A DNA stretch of 64,000 nt from Ceratothoa steindachneri (taxonomy: Eukaryota; Arthropoda; Malacostraca; Isopoda; Cymothoidae), in the NCBI GenBank assembly GCA_963969495.1, contig OZ018331.1, positions 151,277,264-151,341,263 on the forward strand, written 5' to 3'. This document shows, piece by piece, positions 43,851 through 55,091 of this stretch. The notes beneath the pieces were generated by a model, which saw nothing but the letters and a program-made list of their open reading frames with translations, did no database searches and had not been told where the DNA came from. How positions within the stretch are numbered: position 1 is the first letter of the stretch; each line of letters begins with the position of its first letter. A program made the translations under genes and the position numbers.

Positions 43851-44915
43851 TCACAGACCTTCCAGTAAATTAATATTGCCTAGGTGAGCGTCGCCATGGA
43901 AGCTACAGTGATATAATTACTAAAAAGTTTTAAAAAATACTCAACCATATGATATTTTCTAATAAATGTGGTTTCAATAATTAGTATTTTGTCTTTGGAA
44001 TTTTAAGTCATATATAGCGGTTCACCTACTCAGGGACATTTTATGGTGTTCCTTATCCATGGACATTGTTCATTTATCATGATATACTGGCCCTATGTCA
44101 AAATGTATAAAGAAACTAAAAGAGATGAAAATAGTGGATCCGAATGGCTTCAATCCGAAACAAGATAAAGTACTAACTAATAAAAAGAAGTGTAAATATA
44201 CTAACAAAATGTTTTAAAAAAATGAAGTAAAAAGTAAAAGGAAAACAGTGAGAAAAAATAAAAATAAAAATTCTAAAGAAAGTTTAAAAAACCCCACTAA
44301 AATAAGATAACTTTGGCCAATAGCCATATCAAATATCTAGTATATAAGAAATGTGAAAAAAAGAAATAATAATAATAATAATAAGAGGGGTCAAAAATTA
44401 AAATTGAAACAAATGGCGTTCGGGAGGTGCTGTTGGAAAGGTTATACTTCAAGACTCAACTAAACTATAAAAAGTAAACTAACCTACCTAACATGCTGAC
44501 ACAAACATCTCTTCAGAGTGATGTACAATCAGAATTCTTGTCAGTGAATATAAAAACCTTAGGTTTAGTAACGAAATAAGGATGTAAAAAGCAATATAGG
44601 GGGCCATAGCCTTAAATACATCAGTGAAGAGATGCCTGTTTTAAACAAGAACAAAGTTAATCCCGCTGCATAAGCAGTATTGACAACCCAAGACGCACAA
44701 TTCGCTAATTAAATTGGGTACAGATGCTATTTTTAATTTACGTAGTTAAGTTAGGGATTTGAAGAGGCCTAAATTTCACCTCTAAAGTTGTTAGTACGAA
44801 AAACCAAGTCAGCGAAAAGTTCCCCCTCTAGCTAATGCTGAAGTAAAAATAAAAAGCCAGGCAAGTCATTTGGCTTCAAATAAGGTTGACCTCCACACAC
44901 ACACCCTGCAGCAGC
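43851..44915. other. AT-rich, no gene seen
   Basis: A short (AAT)n run lies at 44,366-44,384. No coding sequence recognised. Confidence 0.5.
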
Positions 44916-45039
44916 GATCCTCTGGATGTAGTTTTCCTGGGAGTTTGGGTAACTTAAAAAAGAGGCCGTTTGACTCGGATGACCTATGATGAGCCCTTGT
45001 GGCCTTTGTCATCTGTGAAATTATGTTATGTTATGTTAA
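44916..45039 (+). mobile_element. CR1-type LINE, ~124-bp 3'-end copy
   Basis: Matches the 3' UTR of copy A (CGATCCTCTGGATGTAGTTTT, GGGAGTTTGGGT, AAAAGAGGCCGTTTGACTCGG), the terminal hairpin GGATGAC...AGCCCTTGTGGC...GTCATC and the tail GTGAAATTATGTTATGTTATG. Severe 5' truncation. Confidence 0.88.
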
Positions 45040-47159
45040 CCTCCTTCCACGTTAATGGCTATATATATAGAAAGGCTAATTGAAAAGTAGGAATTAAGAC
45101 AGAGTTAGCCTCAGAGAAACGTCCTGTGTTCCCATGTTCATTATAACCCAGTTACGAACCCGAAAAGATAACCATTTTTGAAACCGATCGTTCCCAAGAG
45201 TACCCAGAAGAGACTAGTAAAATGATAAATTCTACAAAGTTCTACCGAGCAAGGAAGACAATTTCTCATTCTCGACAAGTATTATTCAACCAGAAGATTC
45301 TTTAAAGGAATAGCTATCGGGAGCTGTAGATAAGTGAATCGACCAGAAACCTAACCAACACCTGCCTTTTGGGCTGGAGAGAATCTACACCAGTCAGCTG
45401 GGATCTGCCTACCATAGGCTCAAAACCGCACTGAGACAGTGATGTCACGCACAACCAGCCAACCCTTGAAAAAAATAGCGGTAACTCAAACAATTTTTTT
45501 TTAGTATTTTGTTGAATCTATTCACAGTTTGCATTGTTGGCTGATTACTGAATTTGTTAAAATGAACGGTGGCCCAAATTTATCTGGGTAGCCCGTTGTA
45601 ATATTCCTTTAGTAAGCCAGTGAATTGAAATTTTTTAAGAAGATTAACATTTGCGTAGTTAAGGGAGTGTAAATTAATTATTTTATGAGTCAATTTTGAG
45701 TTAATTTTTTAAAACTATTTTTTTTGTTTTGATTGATTAGTTTGTTGTAAAATAAACTACTATTTTGGGTTAATGTTTCCATCTATCATTTAAACGAAAG
45801 TTTTGGCAATATTAGTAGTCATAAATCGAGATTCTACCTTAGTTTGTGATATTAATCCCTTGAAGTGGTAATAACTGCCTTAATCGAGTACATACGAGGT
45901 GCAAGGCACAATCTTTTAACCTTGGCATCAGTCAAAAATATATATAAAACTACTACATAATAAATTGGTGCCAGGTTTTAGAGGTTTATAAATGACCCCC
46001 CCCCCAAAAAAAATTAGTTAGTCGTTTTGACCCTTGTTGAATAAGAACAAATTATTGCCAAATCGTCCAAGTATAGATAAACACAATAGTAAGATAAATT
46101 CGGGTTAGAATTTTTGTGTGGCTAATTGAAGTTATTCAACCCGTCAGGGGGTGAAAAAGGAAGTTTTGTTTTGGTACCGATTGCTAACCTAGTTAACTTA
46201 AAGAGAGAAGTTAGGGTAGGTTAAATTAAGCAGAGCGCTAAGTGTTTAGTGGTGGAATAAGTTCCATTCACTTTAAGTATGCCCCTTATCAATTAGTTGA
46301 AAATGTTACCGCGCCCCTCCCGTAGGAAACATCCCCTTCATCAGCGCTTTATGCATTCCCCTCAGATCCACCAGAGTGCCTGGTGAATTGCATAATAGAT
46401 ATGAGATCACCCGGAAGAGTAAAATTTGAGTCTGGGGCGGTAAATGGTCATCCTTTGAAGCACTCTTACCTGGTCTAATGCCAAAAAATATTGATCGTAA
46501 TTATTAAAAAGATTTCCTTGCCTATGAGTAAGATGAATGATGCTAGGTCAAACGTTAGTAATGCCATTATCGATTACTGATGGGAATAAAAAAAATTTGC
46601 AATGCTCGGCCTATGCACTCTTAATACTTGTATATATATAAATAGGATTAATCTTCGCAATGAATTGGGAAGTATATATAATGTCATGGGGATTACACTT
46701 GAAATCTACTTACTAGGATGCTTGCGTCTTAATTGCACCCGACAGAATGAATTGAATAATATCACGGAATTAAGCACCGAATTAATCACTTGTAATACTT
46801 GAGGTTATGAACTTGGGATGGAAATTCTAGTTAACGATTAAACTGGTGAATTTAGGGGAGGGGATAATTTACTTTAACGATACCTTTGAGATCGTAAGTA
46901 TTGGGGGAATGATGGTGAATGTCTTCTTCTTCTAACGATGTTCGCACTTAGCCCGATCATTCTAGGTTACCGAATGTGGGGGGTAATCCTAGACCGGTGT
47001 CCTGATATAATGATCCTAGGCCGGATCGCGAAGGCGAGTCAAACTGTAACTCAAATTCTTCTCCTCGAAGTGTCTGTTGCAATTAATGGCACCTGGAGTG
47101 GGTAGCCAAAAATGATTACCTAGCTGCATCTAGGGTAATCTGCAGAGGGAGGTCCATGT
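45040..47159. other. No gene recognised
   Basis: About 2.1 kb of mostly AT-rich DNA without a recognisable protein, RNA gene or repeat. Confidence 0.45.
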
Positions 47160-47548
47160 AACCTCTGACTCTAAAGGGGGAAGGGTTCTGCGAGAAGTTT
47201 AGCACCTACAAGTACCCTGATGTCAACAACAAATTCCCTGAAGTTTCTTCCTTGCAACGGGCAAACTGTTTCCTTTGTGGGACTAGCTCCACATACAACG
47301 TAGGCCCAAGATCTTCTGCCCGACTCCAGGGAAAATTTCCTCTTTTATTTCCCTCAAGAGCTAAAATCGAGAGAGAGCACCGGATTCTCATAAAATTCTT
47401 ATCGTTGCGTGAAAAGATCTTTCGTCTGCCACCAGGACATGCCAAACATTCACACCTCAGGGCCATCCGAGCTTTCCTCATCTCAAGCCGCAGGTTTATG
47501 ACGGTGCGGAGAAACTCGGGCCTTCATCAGCTGGCAGGTATCTTTTGA
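47160..47548 (+). CDS. Unrecognised open stretch, possible exon
   Basis: One plus frame stays open for ~129 codons after a TAA at ~47,158: FCEKFSTYKYPDVNNKF, RANCFLCGTSSTYNVGP (a C-x2-C pair), then a basic, Arg/Leu-rich C-terminus with FRLPPGHAKHSHLRAI. A possible 5' splice site lies at CAG|GTATCT (~47,536). Base composition is less AT-rich than its surroundings. It has no clear start codon and I do not recognise the family; it could be a host exon, part of a transposon, or chance. It sits just upstream of LINE copy A. Confidence 0.25.
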
Positions 47549-47859
47549 GGCAGACATTTTCCTGTGTGGCCGGCCACGAATTTGGTTATCTCAAAGGCGT
47601 GAAAAGGGGTGAAGGGGATTCGATGCGAAAAAACGAATTTGGAATAAGGTACCTTAAATCTTGTTTCGGTCTATTGATTTAGTTTTTAGATTTTTCTACT
47701 GTTTTTTTTCACCACAGAATCAGCGAACACTAAGCTGCTCTTTTTTTTCTTATTACTACTTAAGTTCTTTCTTTGTTTGAATATGTGATGGAGTTCGGGG
47801 ATGGATGTGAGCACGGTGTCGGAATGTATGCATTGGTTGTGGTGTAGTTGGTGAGGGGT

Positions 47860-48943
47860 AATCATGTGTTGTATGTGGGCTGCATGAATGCATTGTAGAT
47901 TTAGAGGGGATGAGAATGCAGGATTTAGACAGGATATGTAGGCTGGAGGGGTTAGTTGCTGAGCTCAGGAGGGAACTTAGTGTTAGGCCTAGGGCTGGGA
48001 ATAGGTTAGGTGGTGAGGTAGGCCAGTTAGATGTTTCAGGTGAAGGTAGAGGGCCGGTGGAGGAGGTAGGATATGATAGTTCTAGGGATAGTGAAGTTAG
48101 CCCCCTTAGATTAGTTAGAAATAGGCTTAGTGAGGATGGGGGACAGTGGAGAGTGGTTAGGAAACGTGTAGCTAGGGAGGCTTCTCCTGTTCTTTGTGAG
48201 AATAGGGTTGCCTCTGTTGAGGTGGTTAGCCAGGGGGAGAATAGGTGTGTGAGTCAGAGGGACACAGAACCTATTAGCTTGACTAATAGATTCAGTGCCC
48301 TAAGAGAGGAAGTAACTGGAAGTGATATGACTGATGGGGGTGGGGGTAGAGTGACTGGTAGTTTGAATGAGAATAGGAGTGGGGATGGAGTTAGGTCTGT
48401 GGGGGTTAGGAATAGGAGTCTGACTGAAGTGCTTGTGATAGGTGATTCACGAGTTAGATTTTAGATAGGAAGTTGAATGCAAGTAGATTGAATGGTTTGA
48501 GGGTGTGTTTGCCGGGTGCTGGAGTGAGAGATCTGTCTGATAGGTATGAGGAGCTGGTGTGTGGCTGTGCAAGGGATGCAGTTGTGATTACACATGTAGA
48601 AGTGAATGATGTGAAGAAAGTGGGTGCATGTGAGTTACGTGAGAGGTACAAGAGGTTGATTGAAAAGGTGAAAGAAAGTAGAATGAAAGGTGTTGTGACA
48701 GGTGTGCTTCCAAGAATGGATGTTGGGGTAGAATGGATGTCTCGTGCGATTGGGCTGAATGATTATGTGAGGAGGATGTGTGAGATGGAAGGTGTCATGT
48801 TTGTGGATGTGTGGGATAGGTTTGTTGGAATGAAAGAAATGTATGCGATGGATGGACTGCATTTGAGTGGGAGGGGGGTAGATGTGTTGTGGGAGAGTAT
48901 GATCGTGTTATTAGGTCTTTGCGGGCGTGAAACTAGATACTAA
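47860..48943 (+). pseudogene. CR1-type ORF1 with SGNH esterase-like domain (copy A)
   Basis: It begins in the Cys region (VCGLHECIVDLEGM), then a leucine-rich helix (RLEGLVAELRREL), a low-complexity linker, LTNRFSALREE and VLVIGDSRVR, the GDS block I of SGNH hydrolases. A 1-nt loss at ~48,461 shifts the frame; the second half (48,473-48,943) continues LRVCLPGAGV, DAVVITHVEVNDVKK (block III GxND with the Gly changed to Glu), MKGVVTGVLPRMDVGVEW and YAMDGLHLSGRGVD (block V DxxH). CR1 ORF1 esterases are known (Kapitonov and Jurka); the substrate is unknown. Confidence 0.83.
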
Positions 48944-51800
48944 TAGTGGTCAGGGAATTATGAGAGGACATTATAGTACTGAAGGTAGAATGGACTTGGC
49001 AGAAAACAGAAATAGGTTCCAAGACAATAGAGGTGAGGTCATTCAGGTCGGAAGAGGTGCTTCAGGGATAGGGGGGTTAAAATGTTTCTATACAAATGCT
49101 CGTAGTCTTAGAAACAAGAAGGATGAGCTATTTAGTTATATTAGCAATGAGGATATAGATATATTATGTGTTACTGAATCATGGGTTAATGAAATAGAAT
49201 TTAGTGACACAATAAGTGAATTTGATTTACAGGGCTATAATATGTACATTAGTCAAAGGACAGGTAGGATTGGTGGAGGAATAATTATATATATAAAAAA
49301 TAACAATGTTTCAAGTTTAAATACTTCAATAAAGCAGGATGGAATTGAGTCACTTTGGATAAATATTAGGTTCAGTAAAAATAAAATGGTGCATTTGGGA
49401 GCTTTTTACAGACCACTTGGGCAGACTGATGATATAGATGAACTAATGATAAGGGAAATAAGTAAGGGATGTGAAACAGATGCAGTTATTATTGGGGACT
49501 TCAACTTAAACTCTGTGGACTGGGAAAATATGATAGGTAGGGATAGAACAAGTGGCAGGTTCATAGAATGCTTTGAGGATAATTTTTTGAATCAATTTGT
49601 TAATGAGCCAACGAGGGGGGGGACAATATATGAGATAAATACTTTCTAACAGTGATCATTTAGTTCAGGAATTGACTGTTGGGGAAGCATTGGGAAATAG
49701 TGACCATCAGATAGTTCATTTTAACTTAGGAATTGAGAAGGGTAAAATAACTGAGAATGCTGTAAAAATTCCAAATTTTCATAAGGGAGATTATGTAAAA
49801 CTTCGAAGCTTGCTAAATTTGGTAGACGGATGTAGAATTCAGAGGTAAAAATGCTTATGGGATGTGGGATACTTTCAAGCATATAATAAATGTAGTCCAA
49901 GAGCAATGTATCCCAATGAAGGCCATTAGGAACAAAAGTAGGAAACCATTATGGTGGAATCAGGATAGCTAGAAAAACTCCAGAGAAGAAAAGGGCATAT
50001 AAAAAATACAGGTAGAAAATAATATTCAAAATTTAAGTGATTATAGAATGGTTAGGAATGAGTTAAATAAGATTATAAAGAAGAACAAAAGGGTGTCAGA
50101 AATTAAATTAGCTCAGGATAGCAACAAAGATCCTAAAAAGTTCTTTAGTTACTATAAAATTAATAACAAGTCTGGCAGAGTTAAAATAGGACCTATCAAA
50201 TATGAAGGGGTTGTGAGAGAAACTGATGAGGAAATAGTTGAGGTACTAAATGGTCATTTTGCATCAGTATTTACAAAGGAGAAACTAAATAGTCTTATGT
50301 ATAGTACTCATGGGTCTGGGAAAGAGGTGTTTACTACCATTAGTGTGGATTGGAGGATGATAAAAGGACTAATAGGTGTTAGATACTACCAAGGCCTCCG
50401 ACCCTGATAATATTCATTCTAGGATACTTAAAGAAGGGGTAGAAAGTATCTCAATAGCTCTGGAGAAGTTGTATACTAGGTCACTGGAATATGGAGAAAT
50501 ACCCGATGATTGGAAGAGAGTGAATGTAGTCCCCATTTTCAAGAAGGGTAGTAAAGAGGATCCAAATAACTTTAGGCCCATTAGCCTAACTCCTGTAGTC
50601 TGTAAAATTCTTGATAAAATAGTTAAAAAAGGGATTTGCCAACATCTAGAGAGGGAGGGGTTATTCAGCAATGCTCAGCATGGGTTTAGATCAGGTAGAT
50701 CATGTTTGACTAATTTACTAGACTTTCTAGAGTTTGTAACAAATCAAGTAGATAAGGGAGAGAATGTAGATGTAATTTACTTGGATTTTAGTAAAGCATT
50801 TGATAAGGTACCACATAGGAGACTAGTTCATAAATTAAAAATAATTGGGATATGTGGGGGAGTTTTAAATTGGATAGCTGAGTGGCTGAAAGACAGGAAG
50901 CAAAGGGTAGTGCTAAATGGTGTAAAGTTAGAGTGGAGGGATGTTATCAGTAGGGTTCTTCAGGGATCAGTTCTCGGTCCATTATTATTTGTCATCTATA
51001 TAAATGATCTTGGGGAGTCAGTTAATAATAAAGTGTCAATTTTTGCGGATAATACATAATTAGCAGCTGTAGTTAAAGATATTGATGATAATTTTAAAGT
51101 GCAGGGGGATTTAAATAAATTGTTATCCTAGGCACATAAGTGGCAAATGACTTTCAACCTTGATAAGTGCAAAGTTATTAGCATGGGAAAAGATAATAGA
51201 GAATTTAACTATGAAATGGATGGGAATTGGCTGAGCTCAGTAGAGGATGAGAAAGATCTAGGAGTAGTAATAGATAAGTCATTAAGGTTTTCTAAGCAGT
51301 GTATTGAAGCAAGAAATAGGGCAAATAGAGTGCTGGGTTTCATTAAGAGAAATGTCAGTTACAAAAGTAATGAGGTTATTCTTAAGCTCTATAACTCTTA
51401 TGTTAGGCCACATCTAGAGTACTGTATACAGGCATGGTCCCCACATTTTAGACACGATATTAACCTTCTTGAGTCAGTGCAACGGAGGGCAACAAAGATT
51501 ATTCCTTCCCTGAGGCACGTTGAATATATAGATAGACTGAGGGTATTAAATATGTTCTCGTTCGAAAGGAGGTGTGTGAGAGGGGATATGATTGAGCTGT
51601 TTAAAATTTTTTCGGGATAGATAAATTAGATGTTAGCAAGTTTTTTGAGTTAGATGATGGAAATCGGACTAGAGGTCACCACTTGAAAATTAAAAAGCAA
51701 GGGTGTAGGTTGGAATTAAGAAAATAATTTTTCACCAATGGAGTGGTAGACTTCTGGAACAAATTGCCGCCGAGGGTAGTAGGTAGTCCAAATCTAAATG
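48927..51800 (+). pseudogene. CR1-type ORF2: endonuclease and RT (copy A)
   Basis: Overlaps the ORF1 end by ~17 nt. Endonuclease: CFYTNARSLRNKKDELFSY, CVTESWVNE (Glu), GGGIIIYIKNN, AFYRPLGQTDDIDEL, IIGDFNLNSVDWENMIG; frame lost in a G-run at ~49,615. RT: ASDPDNIHSRILKEGVES, NVVPIFKKGS, NFRPISLTPVVCKIL, YLDFSKAFDKVPHRRLVHKL, VLQGSVLGPLLFVIYIND (P to L) and IFADNT, where the second catalytic Asp has become Asn, directly followed by a stop (51,057). Another stop replaces the Trp of LLSWAHKW. The copy is dead. Confidence 0.85.
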
Positions 51801-51904
51801 TATTTAAGAGTAGGTTGTGATGGTTCCCAAGTTTTGTATATATTAATATTGTTTGTATATATCTATAGCTGCATGATTTAGTTCTTGACAAGCCTTGATT
51901 GGTG

Positions 51905-52159
51905 ATACCTTTGTTTGTGGACACAATCCTCTGAATGTAGTTTTCTTGGGAGTTTGGGTGCCTTAAAAAAAGAGGCTGTTTGACTCGGATGACCTATGAT
52001 GAGCCCTTGTGGCTTTTGTCATATTATATTAGGGGAGATTTTGATTTTGTCTTTCCCTGGTGATGGTGCTTTTTGTGGGTGGGGTTTGACGGATGCGGAT
52101 GACCTTTGATAGGCCCTTGTGGCTTTTGTCATCCGTGAAATTATGTTATGTTATGTTAT
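51905..52159 (+). other. CR1 3' UTR with two hairpin modules (copy A)
   Basis: Module 1 (51,985-52,025): CGGATGACCTATGATGAGCC, loop CTTGT, GGCTTTTGTCAT. Module 2 (52,098-52,137): GGATGACCTTTGATAGGCCC...GGCTTTTGTCATCC, then GTGAAATTATG repeats. GGATGAC pairs with GTCATCC and AGCC with GGCT. LINE RTs of this group recognise a 3' hairpin and short tail, so the module is a likely RT-binding site. Confidence 0.75.
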
Positions 52160-53879
52160 GGGGGGACACGCAGCTGCGTCGGTGTATTTAAGTATGTACT
52201 AATGCATGGAGGTATTTAGACTTCTAAGGTATATAGGCTATTCCTAATATGAAAGGAAATTAAATAAATTCTGTAAAGATCCATATTCATTTTGTATCCT
52301 AAAACCTTCCATCAAAAGCTATAAAATTCCATAAACTCAATGGCTATTGAAAAGTAAAAAAAAAAACCCACTAAAAAATACTCCATTGCTTTGTCTATTG
52401 GCTTCCAAGTCCCAAGCTTCCAACAGCCTAACAGTTGAGTAATATAGTTATGGAAACTAATTATAAAGTATCTAATAAATTAAGCATAATACACTAAAAA
52501 CAAATATTAGGCAGAATTGGTATCGGCAAGCAAGTATAAATAAGAATCAGAATCAGCAAAAATTTTGAAATCGGCACAACTCTACTTGTGACTAGTGATT
52601 TTATTTATGTTCACTGTTTATGTTGTATAGGTGTGGACTTGTATCTAGTTACAATAGAAGTCCAGAAGAAAGCTTAGAGCACTATTGTAATAAATGTGCT
52701 GTTTCTGGCAAAGCAAAACCCGATATCCAAGAATATAATTTTGGATTTATGACATTTTGATCACACACTCGTCTGACTCTTTTCTCTTCATGAGTACTAG
52801 TTACTAACCAGTTGCAATCCCTCCTGAATTTCACCTTTGTCTATTCTGGTTCCTAGTGTGTATGTGGATCAAAATTGAAATATATATTATTGATTCTGGT
52901 TTCTAAATGTAAATAGTTGTAAATAATTGATAATTTTATATATTAGGGTAGATAAGTTTTTTTTTCCCATTAGATGTAATTTTAAGGATTCTTATTTTAT
53001 TGTCTATCGAATGTTGGGGACCTGGAAGAAAGTAGAGACTTAAACATGTACTGATTTGGTTGCCTTCATGCCAGAATATGAAGATGGTGCCAAGACGATA
53101 AGTGGCTGATTTGACCAACCGAGATCTTTGGATTAAGTTAGGGCTTATGTAGAGGGTTGTGCTGAGTAACCAGCGGAATTCGCTACAACATCAGATTATA
53201 AGTAATGTTGTCTGCTTGACATTTACATGATTCTAGCCATTTTGTTCTAACATTATCAACAAAGTTTGTGATAAAGGCATCAGGGACAAATCACCATTTA
53301 TCTCTAAAAGAAATTGTCCTAATATACTTTCTCTAAGTTAGTTTGTCCATAAAAATGTTACTAGTTTATGAGAGCAGCTACCATAGAAAAATTAAGATTC
53401 AACTTAAATATATTTTATATAGATATATTATTAATTTCAGTACTGCTTATTATAAGTTGCAACACATTACCTAATCTCGAAGTTCCAGTATTCTTCAGAT
53501 AATTTTTTTAATTATTTTTAAATTCATTAGCAATTCTATTTAAGACTAAAATCAGCACATATAAGAACATTATTCAAATCATTATCACTTAACCCTTTTG
53601 CTAGGTAAGGCAACTTTACCCAGTCATGAATAATAACAGCTTACCCAGCAAAAGGATTAAGCTAAATAAGTTTCAAAAGTCATCAAGAAAATTTGTTTTC
53701 ATTTGTACAAGTTGATTTATATACATTTATTATTTTAAGTATTCCTTTTCCAGTATTCAGTTGAATTCCAATGTATTTGAACATACTAAAGCTTCCTTTA
53801 TCTATCAATTGTTTATATGAAAATTTCTAATTAACTATGATTCCAACATCTCCTTCACTCCTTGGACCATTTCTCATCT
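52160..53879. other. AT-rich, no gene recognised; possible hAT end near 52,530-52,590
   Basis: The only hint is AATTTTGAAATCGGCACAACTC (52,558-52,580) with 'GGTATCGGCAAGCAAG' before it, resembling the terminal GAGTTGTGCCGATTTC sequences of some hAT elements. No partner end was located. The rest shows no coding sequence. Confidence 0.35.
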
Positions 53880-54343
53880 CATTTATTATAGCGAAGAATC
53901 GGGTAATAATAATTTCACAAATGACAAAAGCCGCAAGGGCCTATCAAAGGTCATCTACATCCATCAAAATCCTCCAACAAACTGCATCCATAGGATTATG
54001 TCAGATCATGCATAATCTACAATATAAATTATCCACAGTAATGTGTCAAAAACAAAAGGCATCACCATCAAGGCTCAACAAAACAAAATCACTGATAATA
54101 TACAATAATAAAAAACTGCATCCACAGGAATGAGTCCGAAATACCTCCCCACCACACAAAAATGTTAACCCTCCCTCCCCATATAATCATCCAATTTGCG
54201 GTTGAAAACATTTAAGTTTGGATTATCTACTGTCTCAGGCAGGAAACTATTCCAGTAATCTACCACTGTTGGTGAAAAAATATTTTTTAACATCCAACCT
54301 ACACCTCTGTTTTTTTAATTTTCAAATGGTGACCTCTAGTCAC
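53880..54343 (-). pseudogene. CR1-type LINE 3' end fragment
   Basis: On minus it contains the RT C-terminus (VVDYWNSFLPETVDNPNLN- like, DDYMG), the 3' UTR and a degenerate hairpin (ATGACAAAAGCCGCAAGGGCC on plus, ~53,920). It ends abruptly at 54,343, fused to an endonuclease segment in the opposite orientation. Confidence 0.75.
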
Positions 54344-54511
54344 CACTGGGAAAATATGATAGGAAGGGATAGAGCAAGTTTATAGAATGCTTTAAAGATA
54401 ATTTTTTTTACTCAATTTGCCAATAAGCCGACAAGGGGTGCAAATATATTAGATCTGGTTGTTACAAATGATGATCACTTGGTTCAGGAATTGACTGTTG
54501 GGCAAGAGCCA
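54344..54511 (+). pseudogene. CR1-type endonuclease fragment, opposite orientation
   Basis: Starts ACTGGGAAAATATGATAGG (DWENMIG), continues ECFKDNFF, QFANKPTRGANILDLVV, DDHLVQELTVGQEPLL, and stops inside the '..NSDH' motif at 54,511. Joined head to head with the 3' end fragment at its left, as in 5'-inverted (twin-primed) LINE insertions. Confidence 0.75.
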
Positions 54512-54840
54512 CTGTTGTAGTGATCGGACGTGTCCTCGGCAAACTCTCTATTCGGTGACTTTTTTTATTTTTGACTTTTTGGTGGAATATATTTAAGTTC
54601 AGGAAGATAGTTAACTGAGTATTAGACATAATACTAAAGGAATTTTTAATTATATTTTGAAAAGCTTGTCAGTATAGCTGTTGCTTTGGATGATGTGAGT
54701 ATGCCTTTTGATGTAAGCTGTGTGTATGTAGTTTGTGATTTTTGTGGTATTGAAAGAGCAAATGTATCTGAATGCCCAGTTTGCTATGTGACTAGTGCAA
54801 ATGTGGCTTTGGTAGAGGAGGTGAGTCGGTTGTGTGATGA
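54512..54840 (+). pseudogene. CR1-type LINE 5' UTR and ORF1 start
   Basis: After ~160 bp of 5' UTR, the plus strand reads VSMPFDVSCVYVVCDFCGIE then RANVSECPVCYVT and VALVEEVSRLCDE. It has the same C-x2-C...C-x2-C zinc-ribbon-like start as copy B (VCDACGVE...ECRVC). It is cut at 54,840 by the 3' end of copy B. An intact Cys motif in a fragment helps define the family N-terminus. Confidence 0.75.
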
Positions 54841-55091
54841 ATAAGAACATAAGAAAAGAAGGAGACTGCAAAAGACCATTCATGGCCTACACTTGGCAGC
54901 TCCTGTTCCAGTCAACACACAAAAGATTTCTTACCAGAGAAAAGTCATCAACATTGTCACCCTTTACAGGAGTTCGTCAGATCTAATCTACAATATACAT
55001 AAAATGCATCCAGAGGATTATGTCCATTCATGCAACCGCAAAATAATCTCCCCACTCCGCAGAAAAATATATACATATGTACATAAAAAAG

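Larger units (their letters stand above)
47560..52159 (+). mobile_element. CR1-type LINE copy A, near full length
   Basis: Contains a T-rich 5' UTR-like stretch, ORF1 with decayed Cys-rich N-terminus and SGNH domain, ORF2 (endonuclease, RT), and a 3' UTR with two tandem hairpin modules ending in GAAATTATGTTATGTTATG. The 5' boundary is not certain. Several stops and frameshifts. Close to copy D (the two RTs are near-identical over the shared region). Confidence 0.85.
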
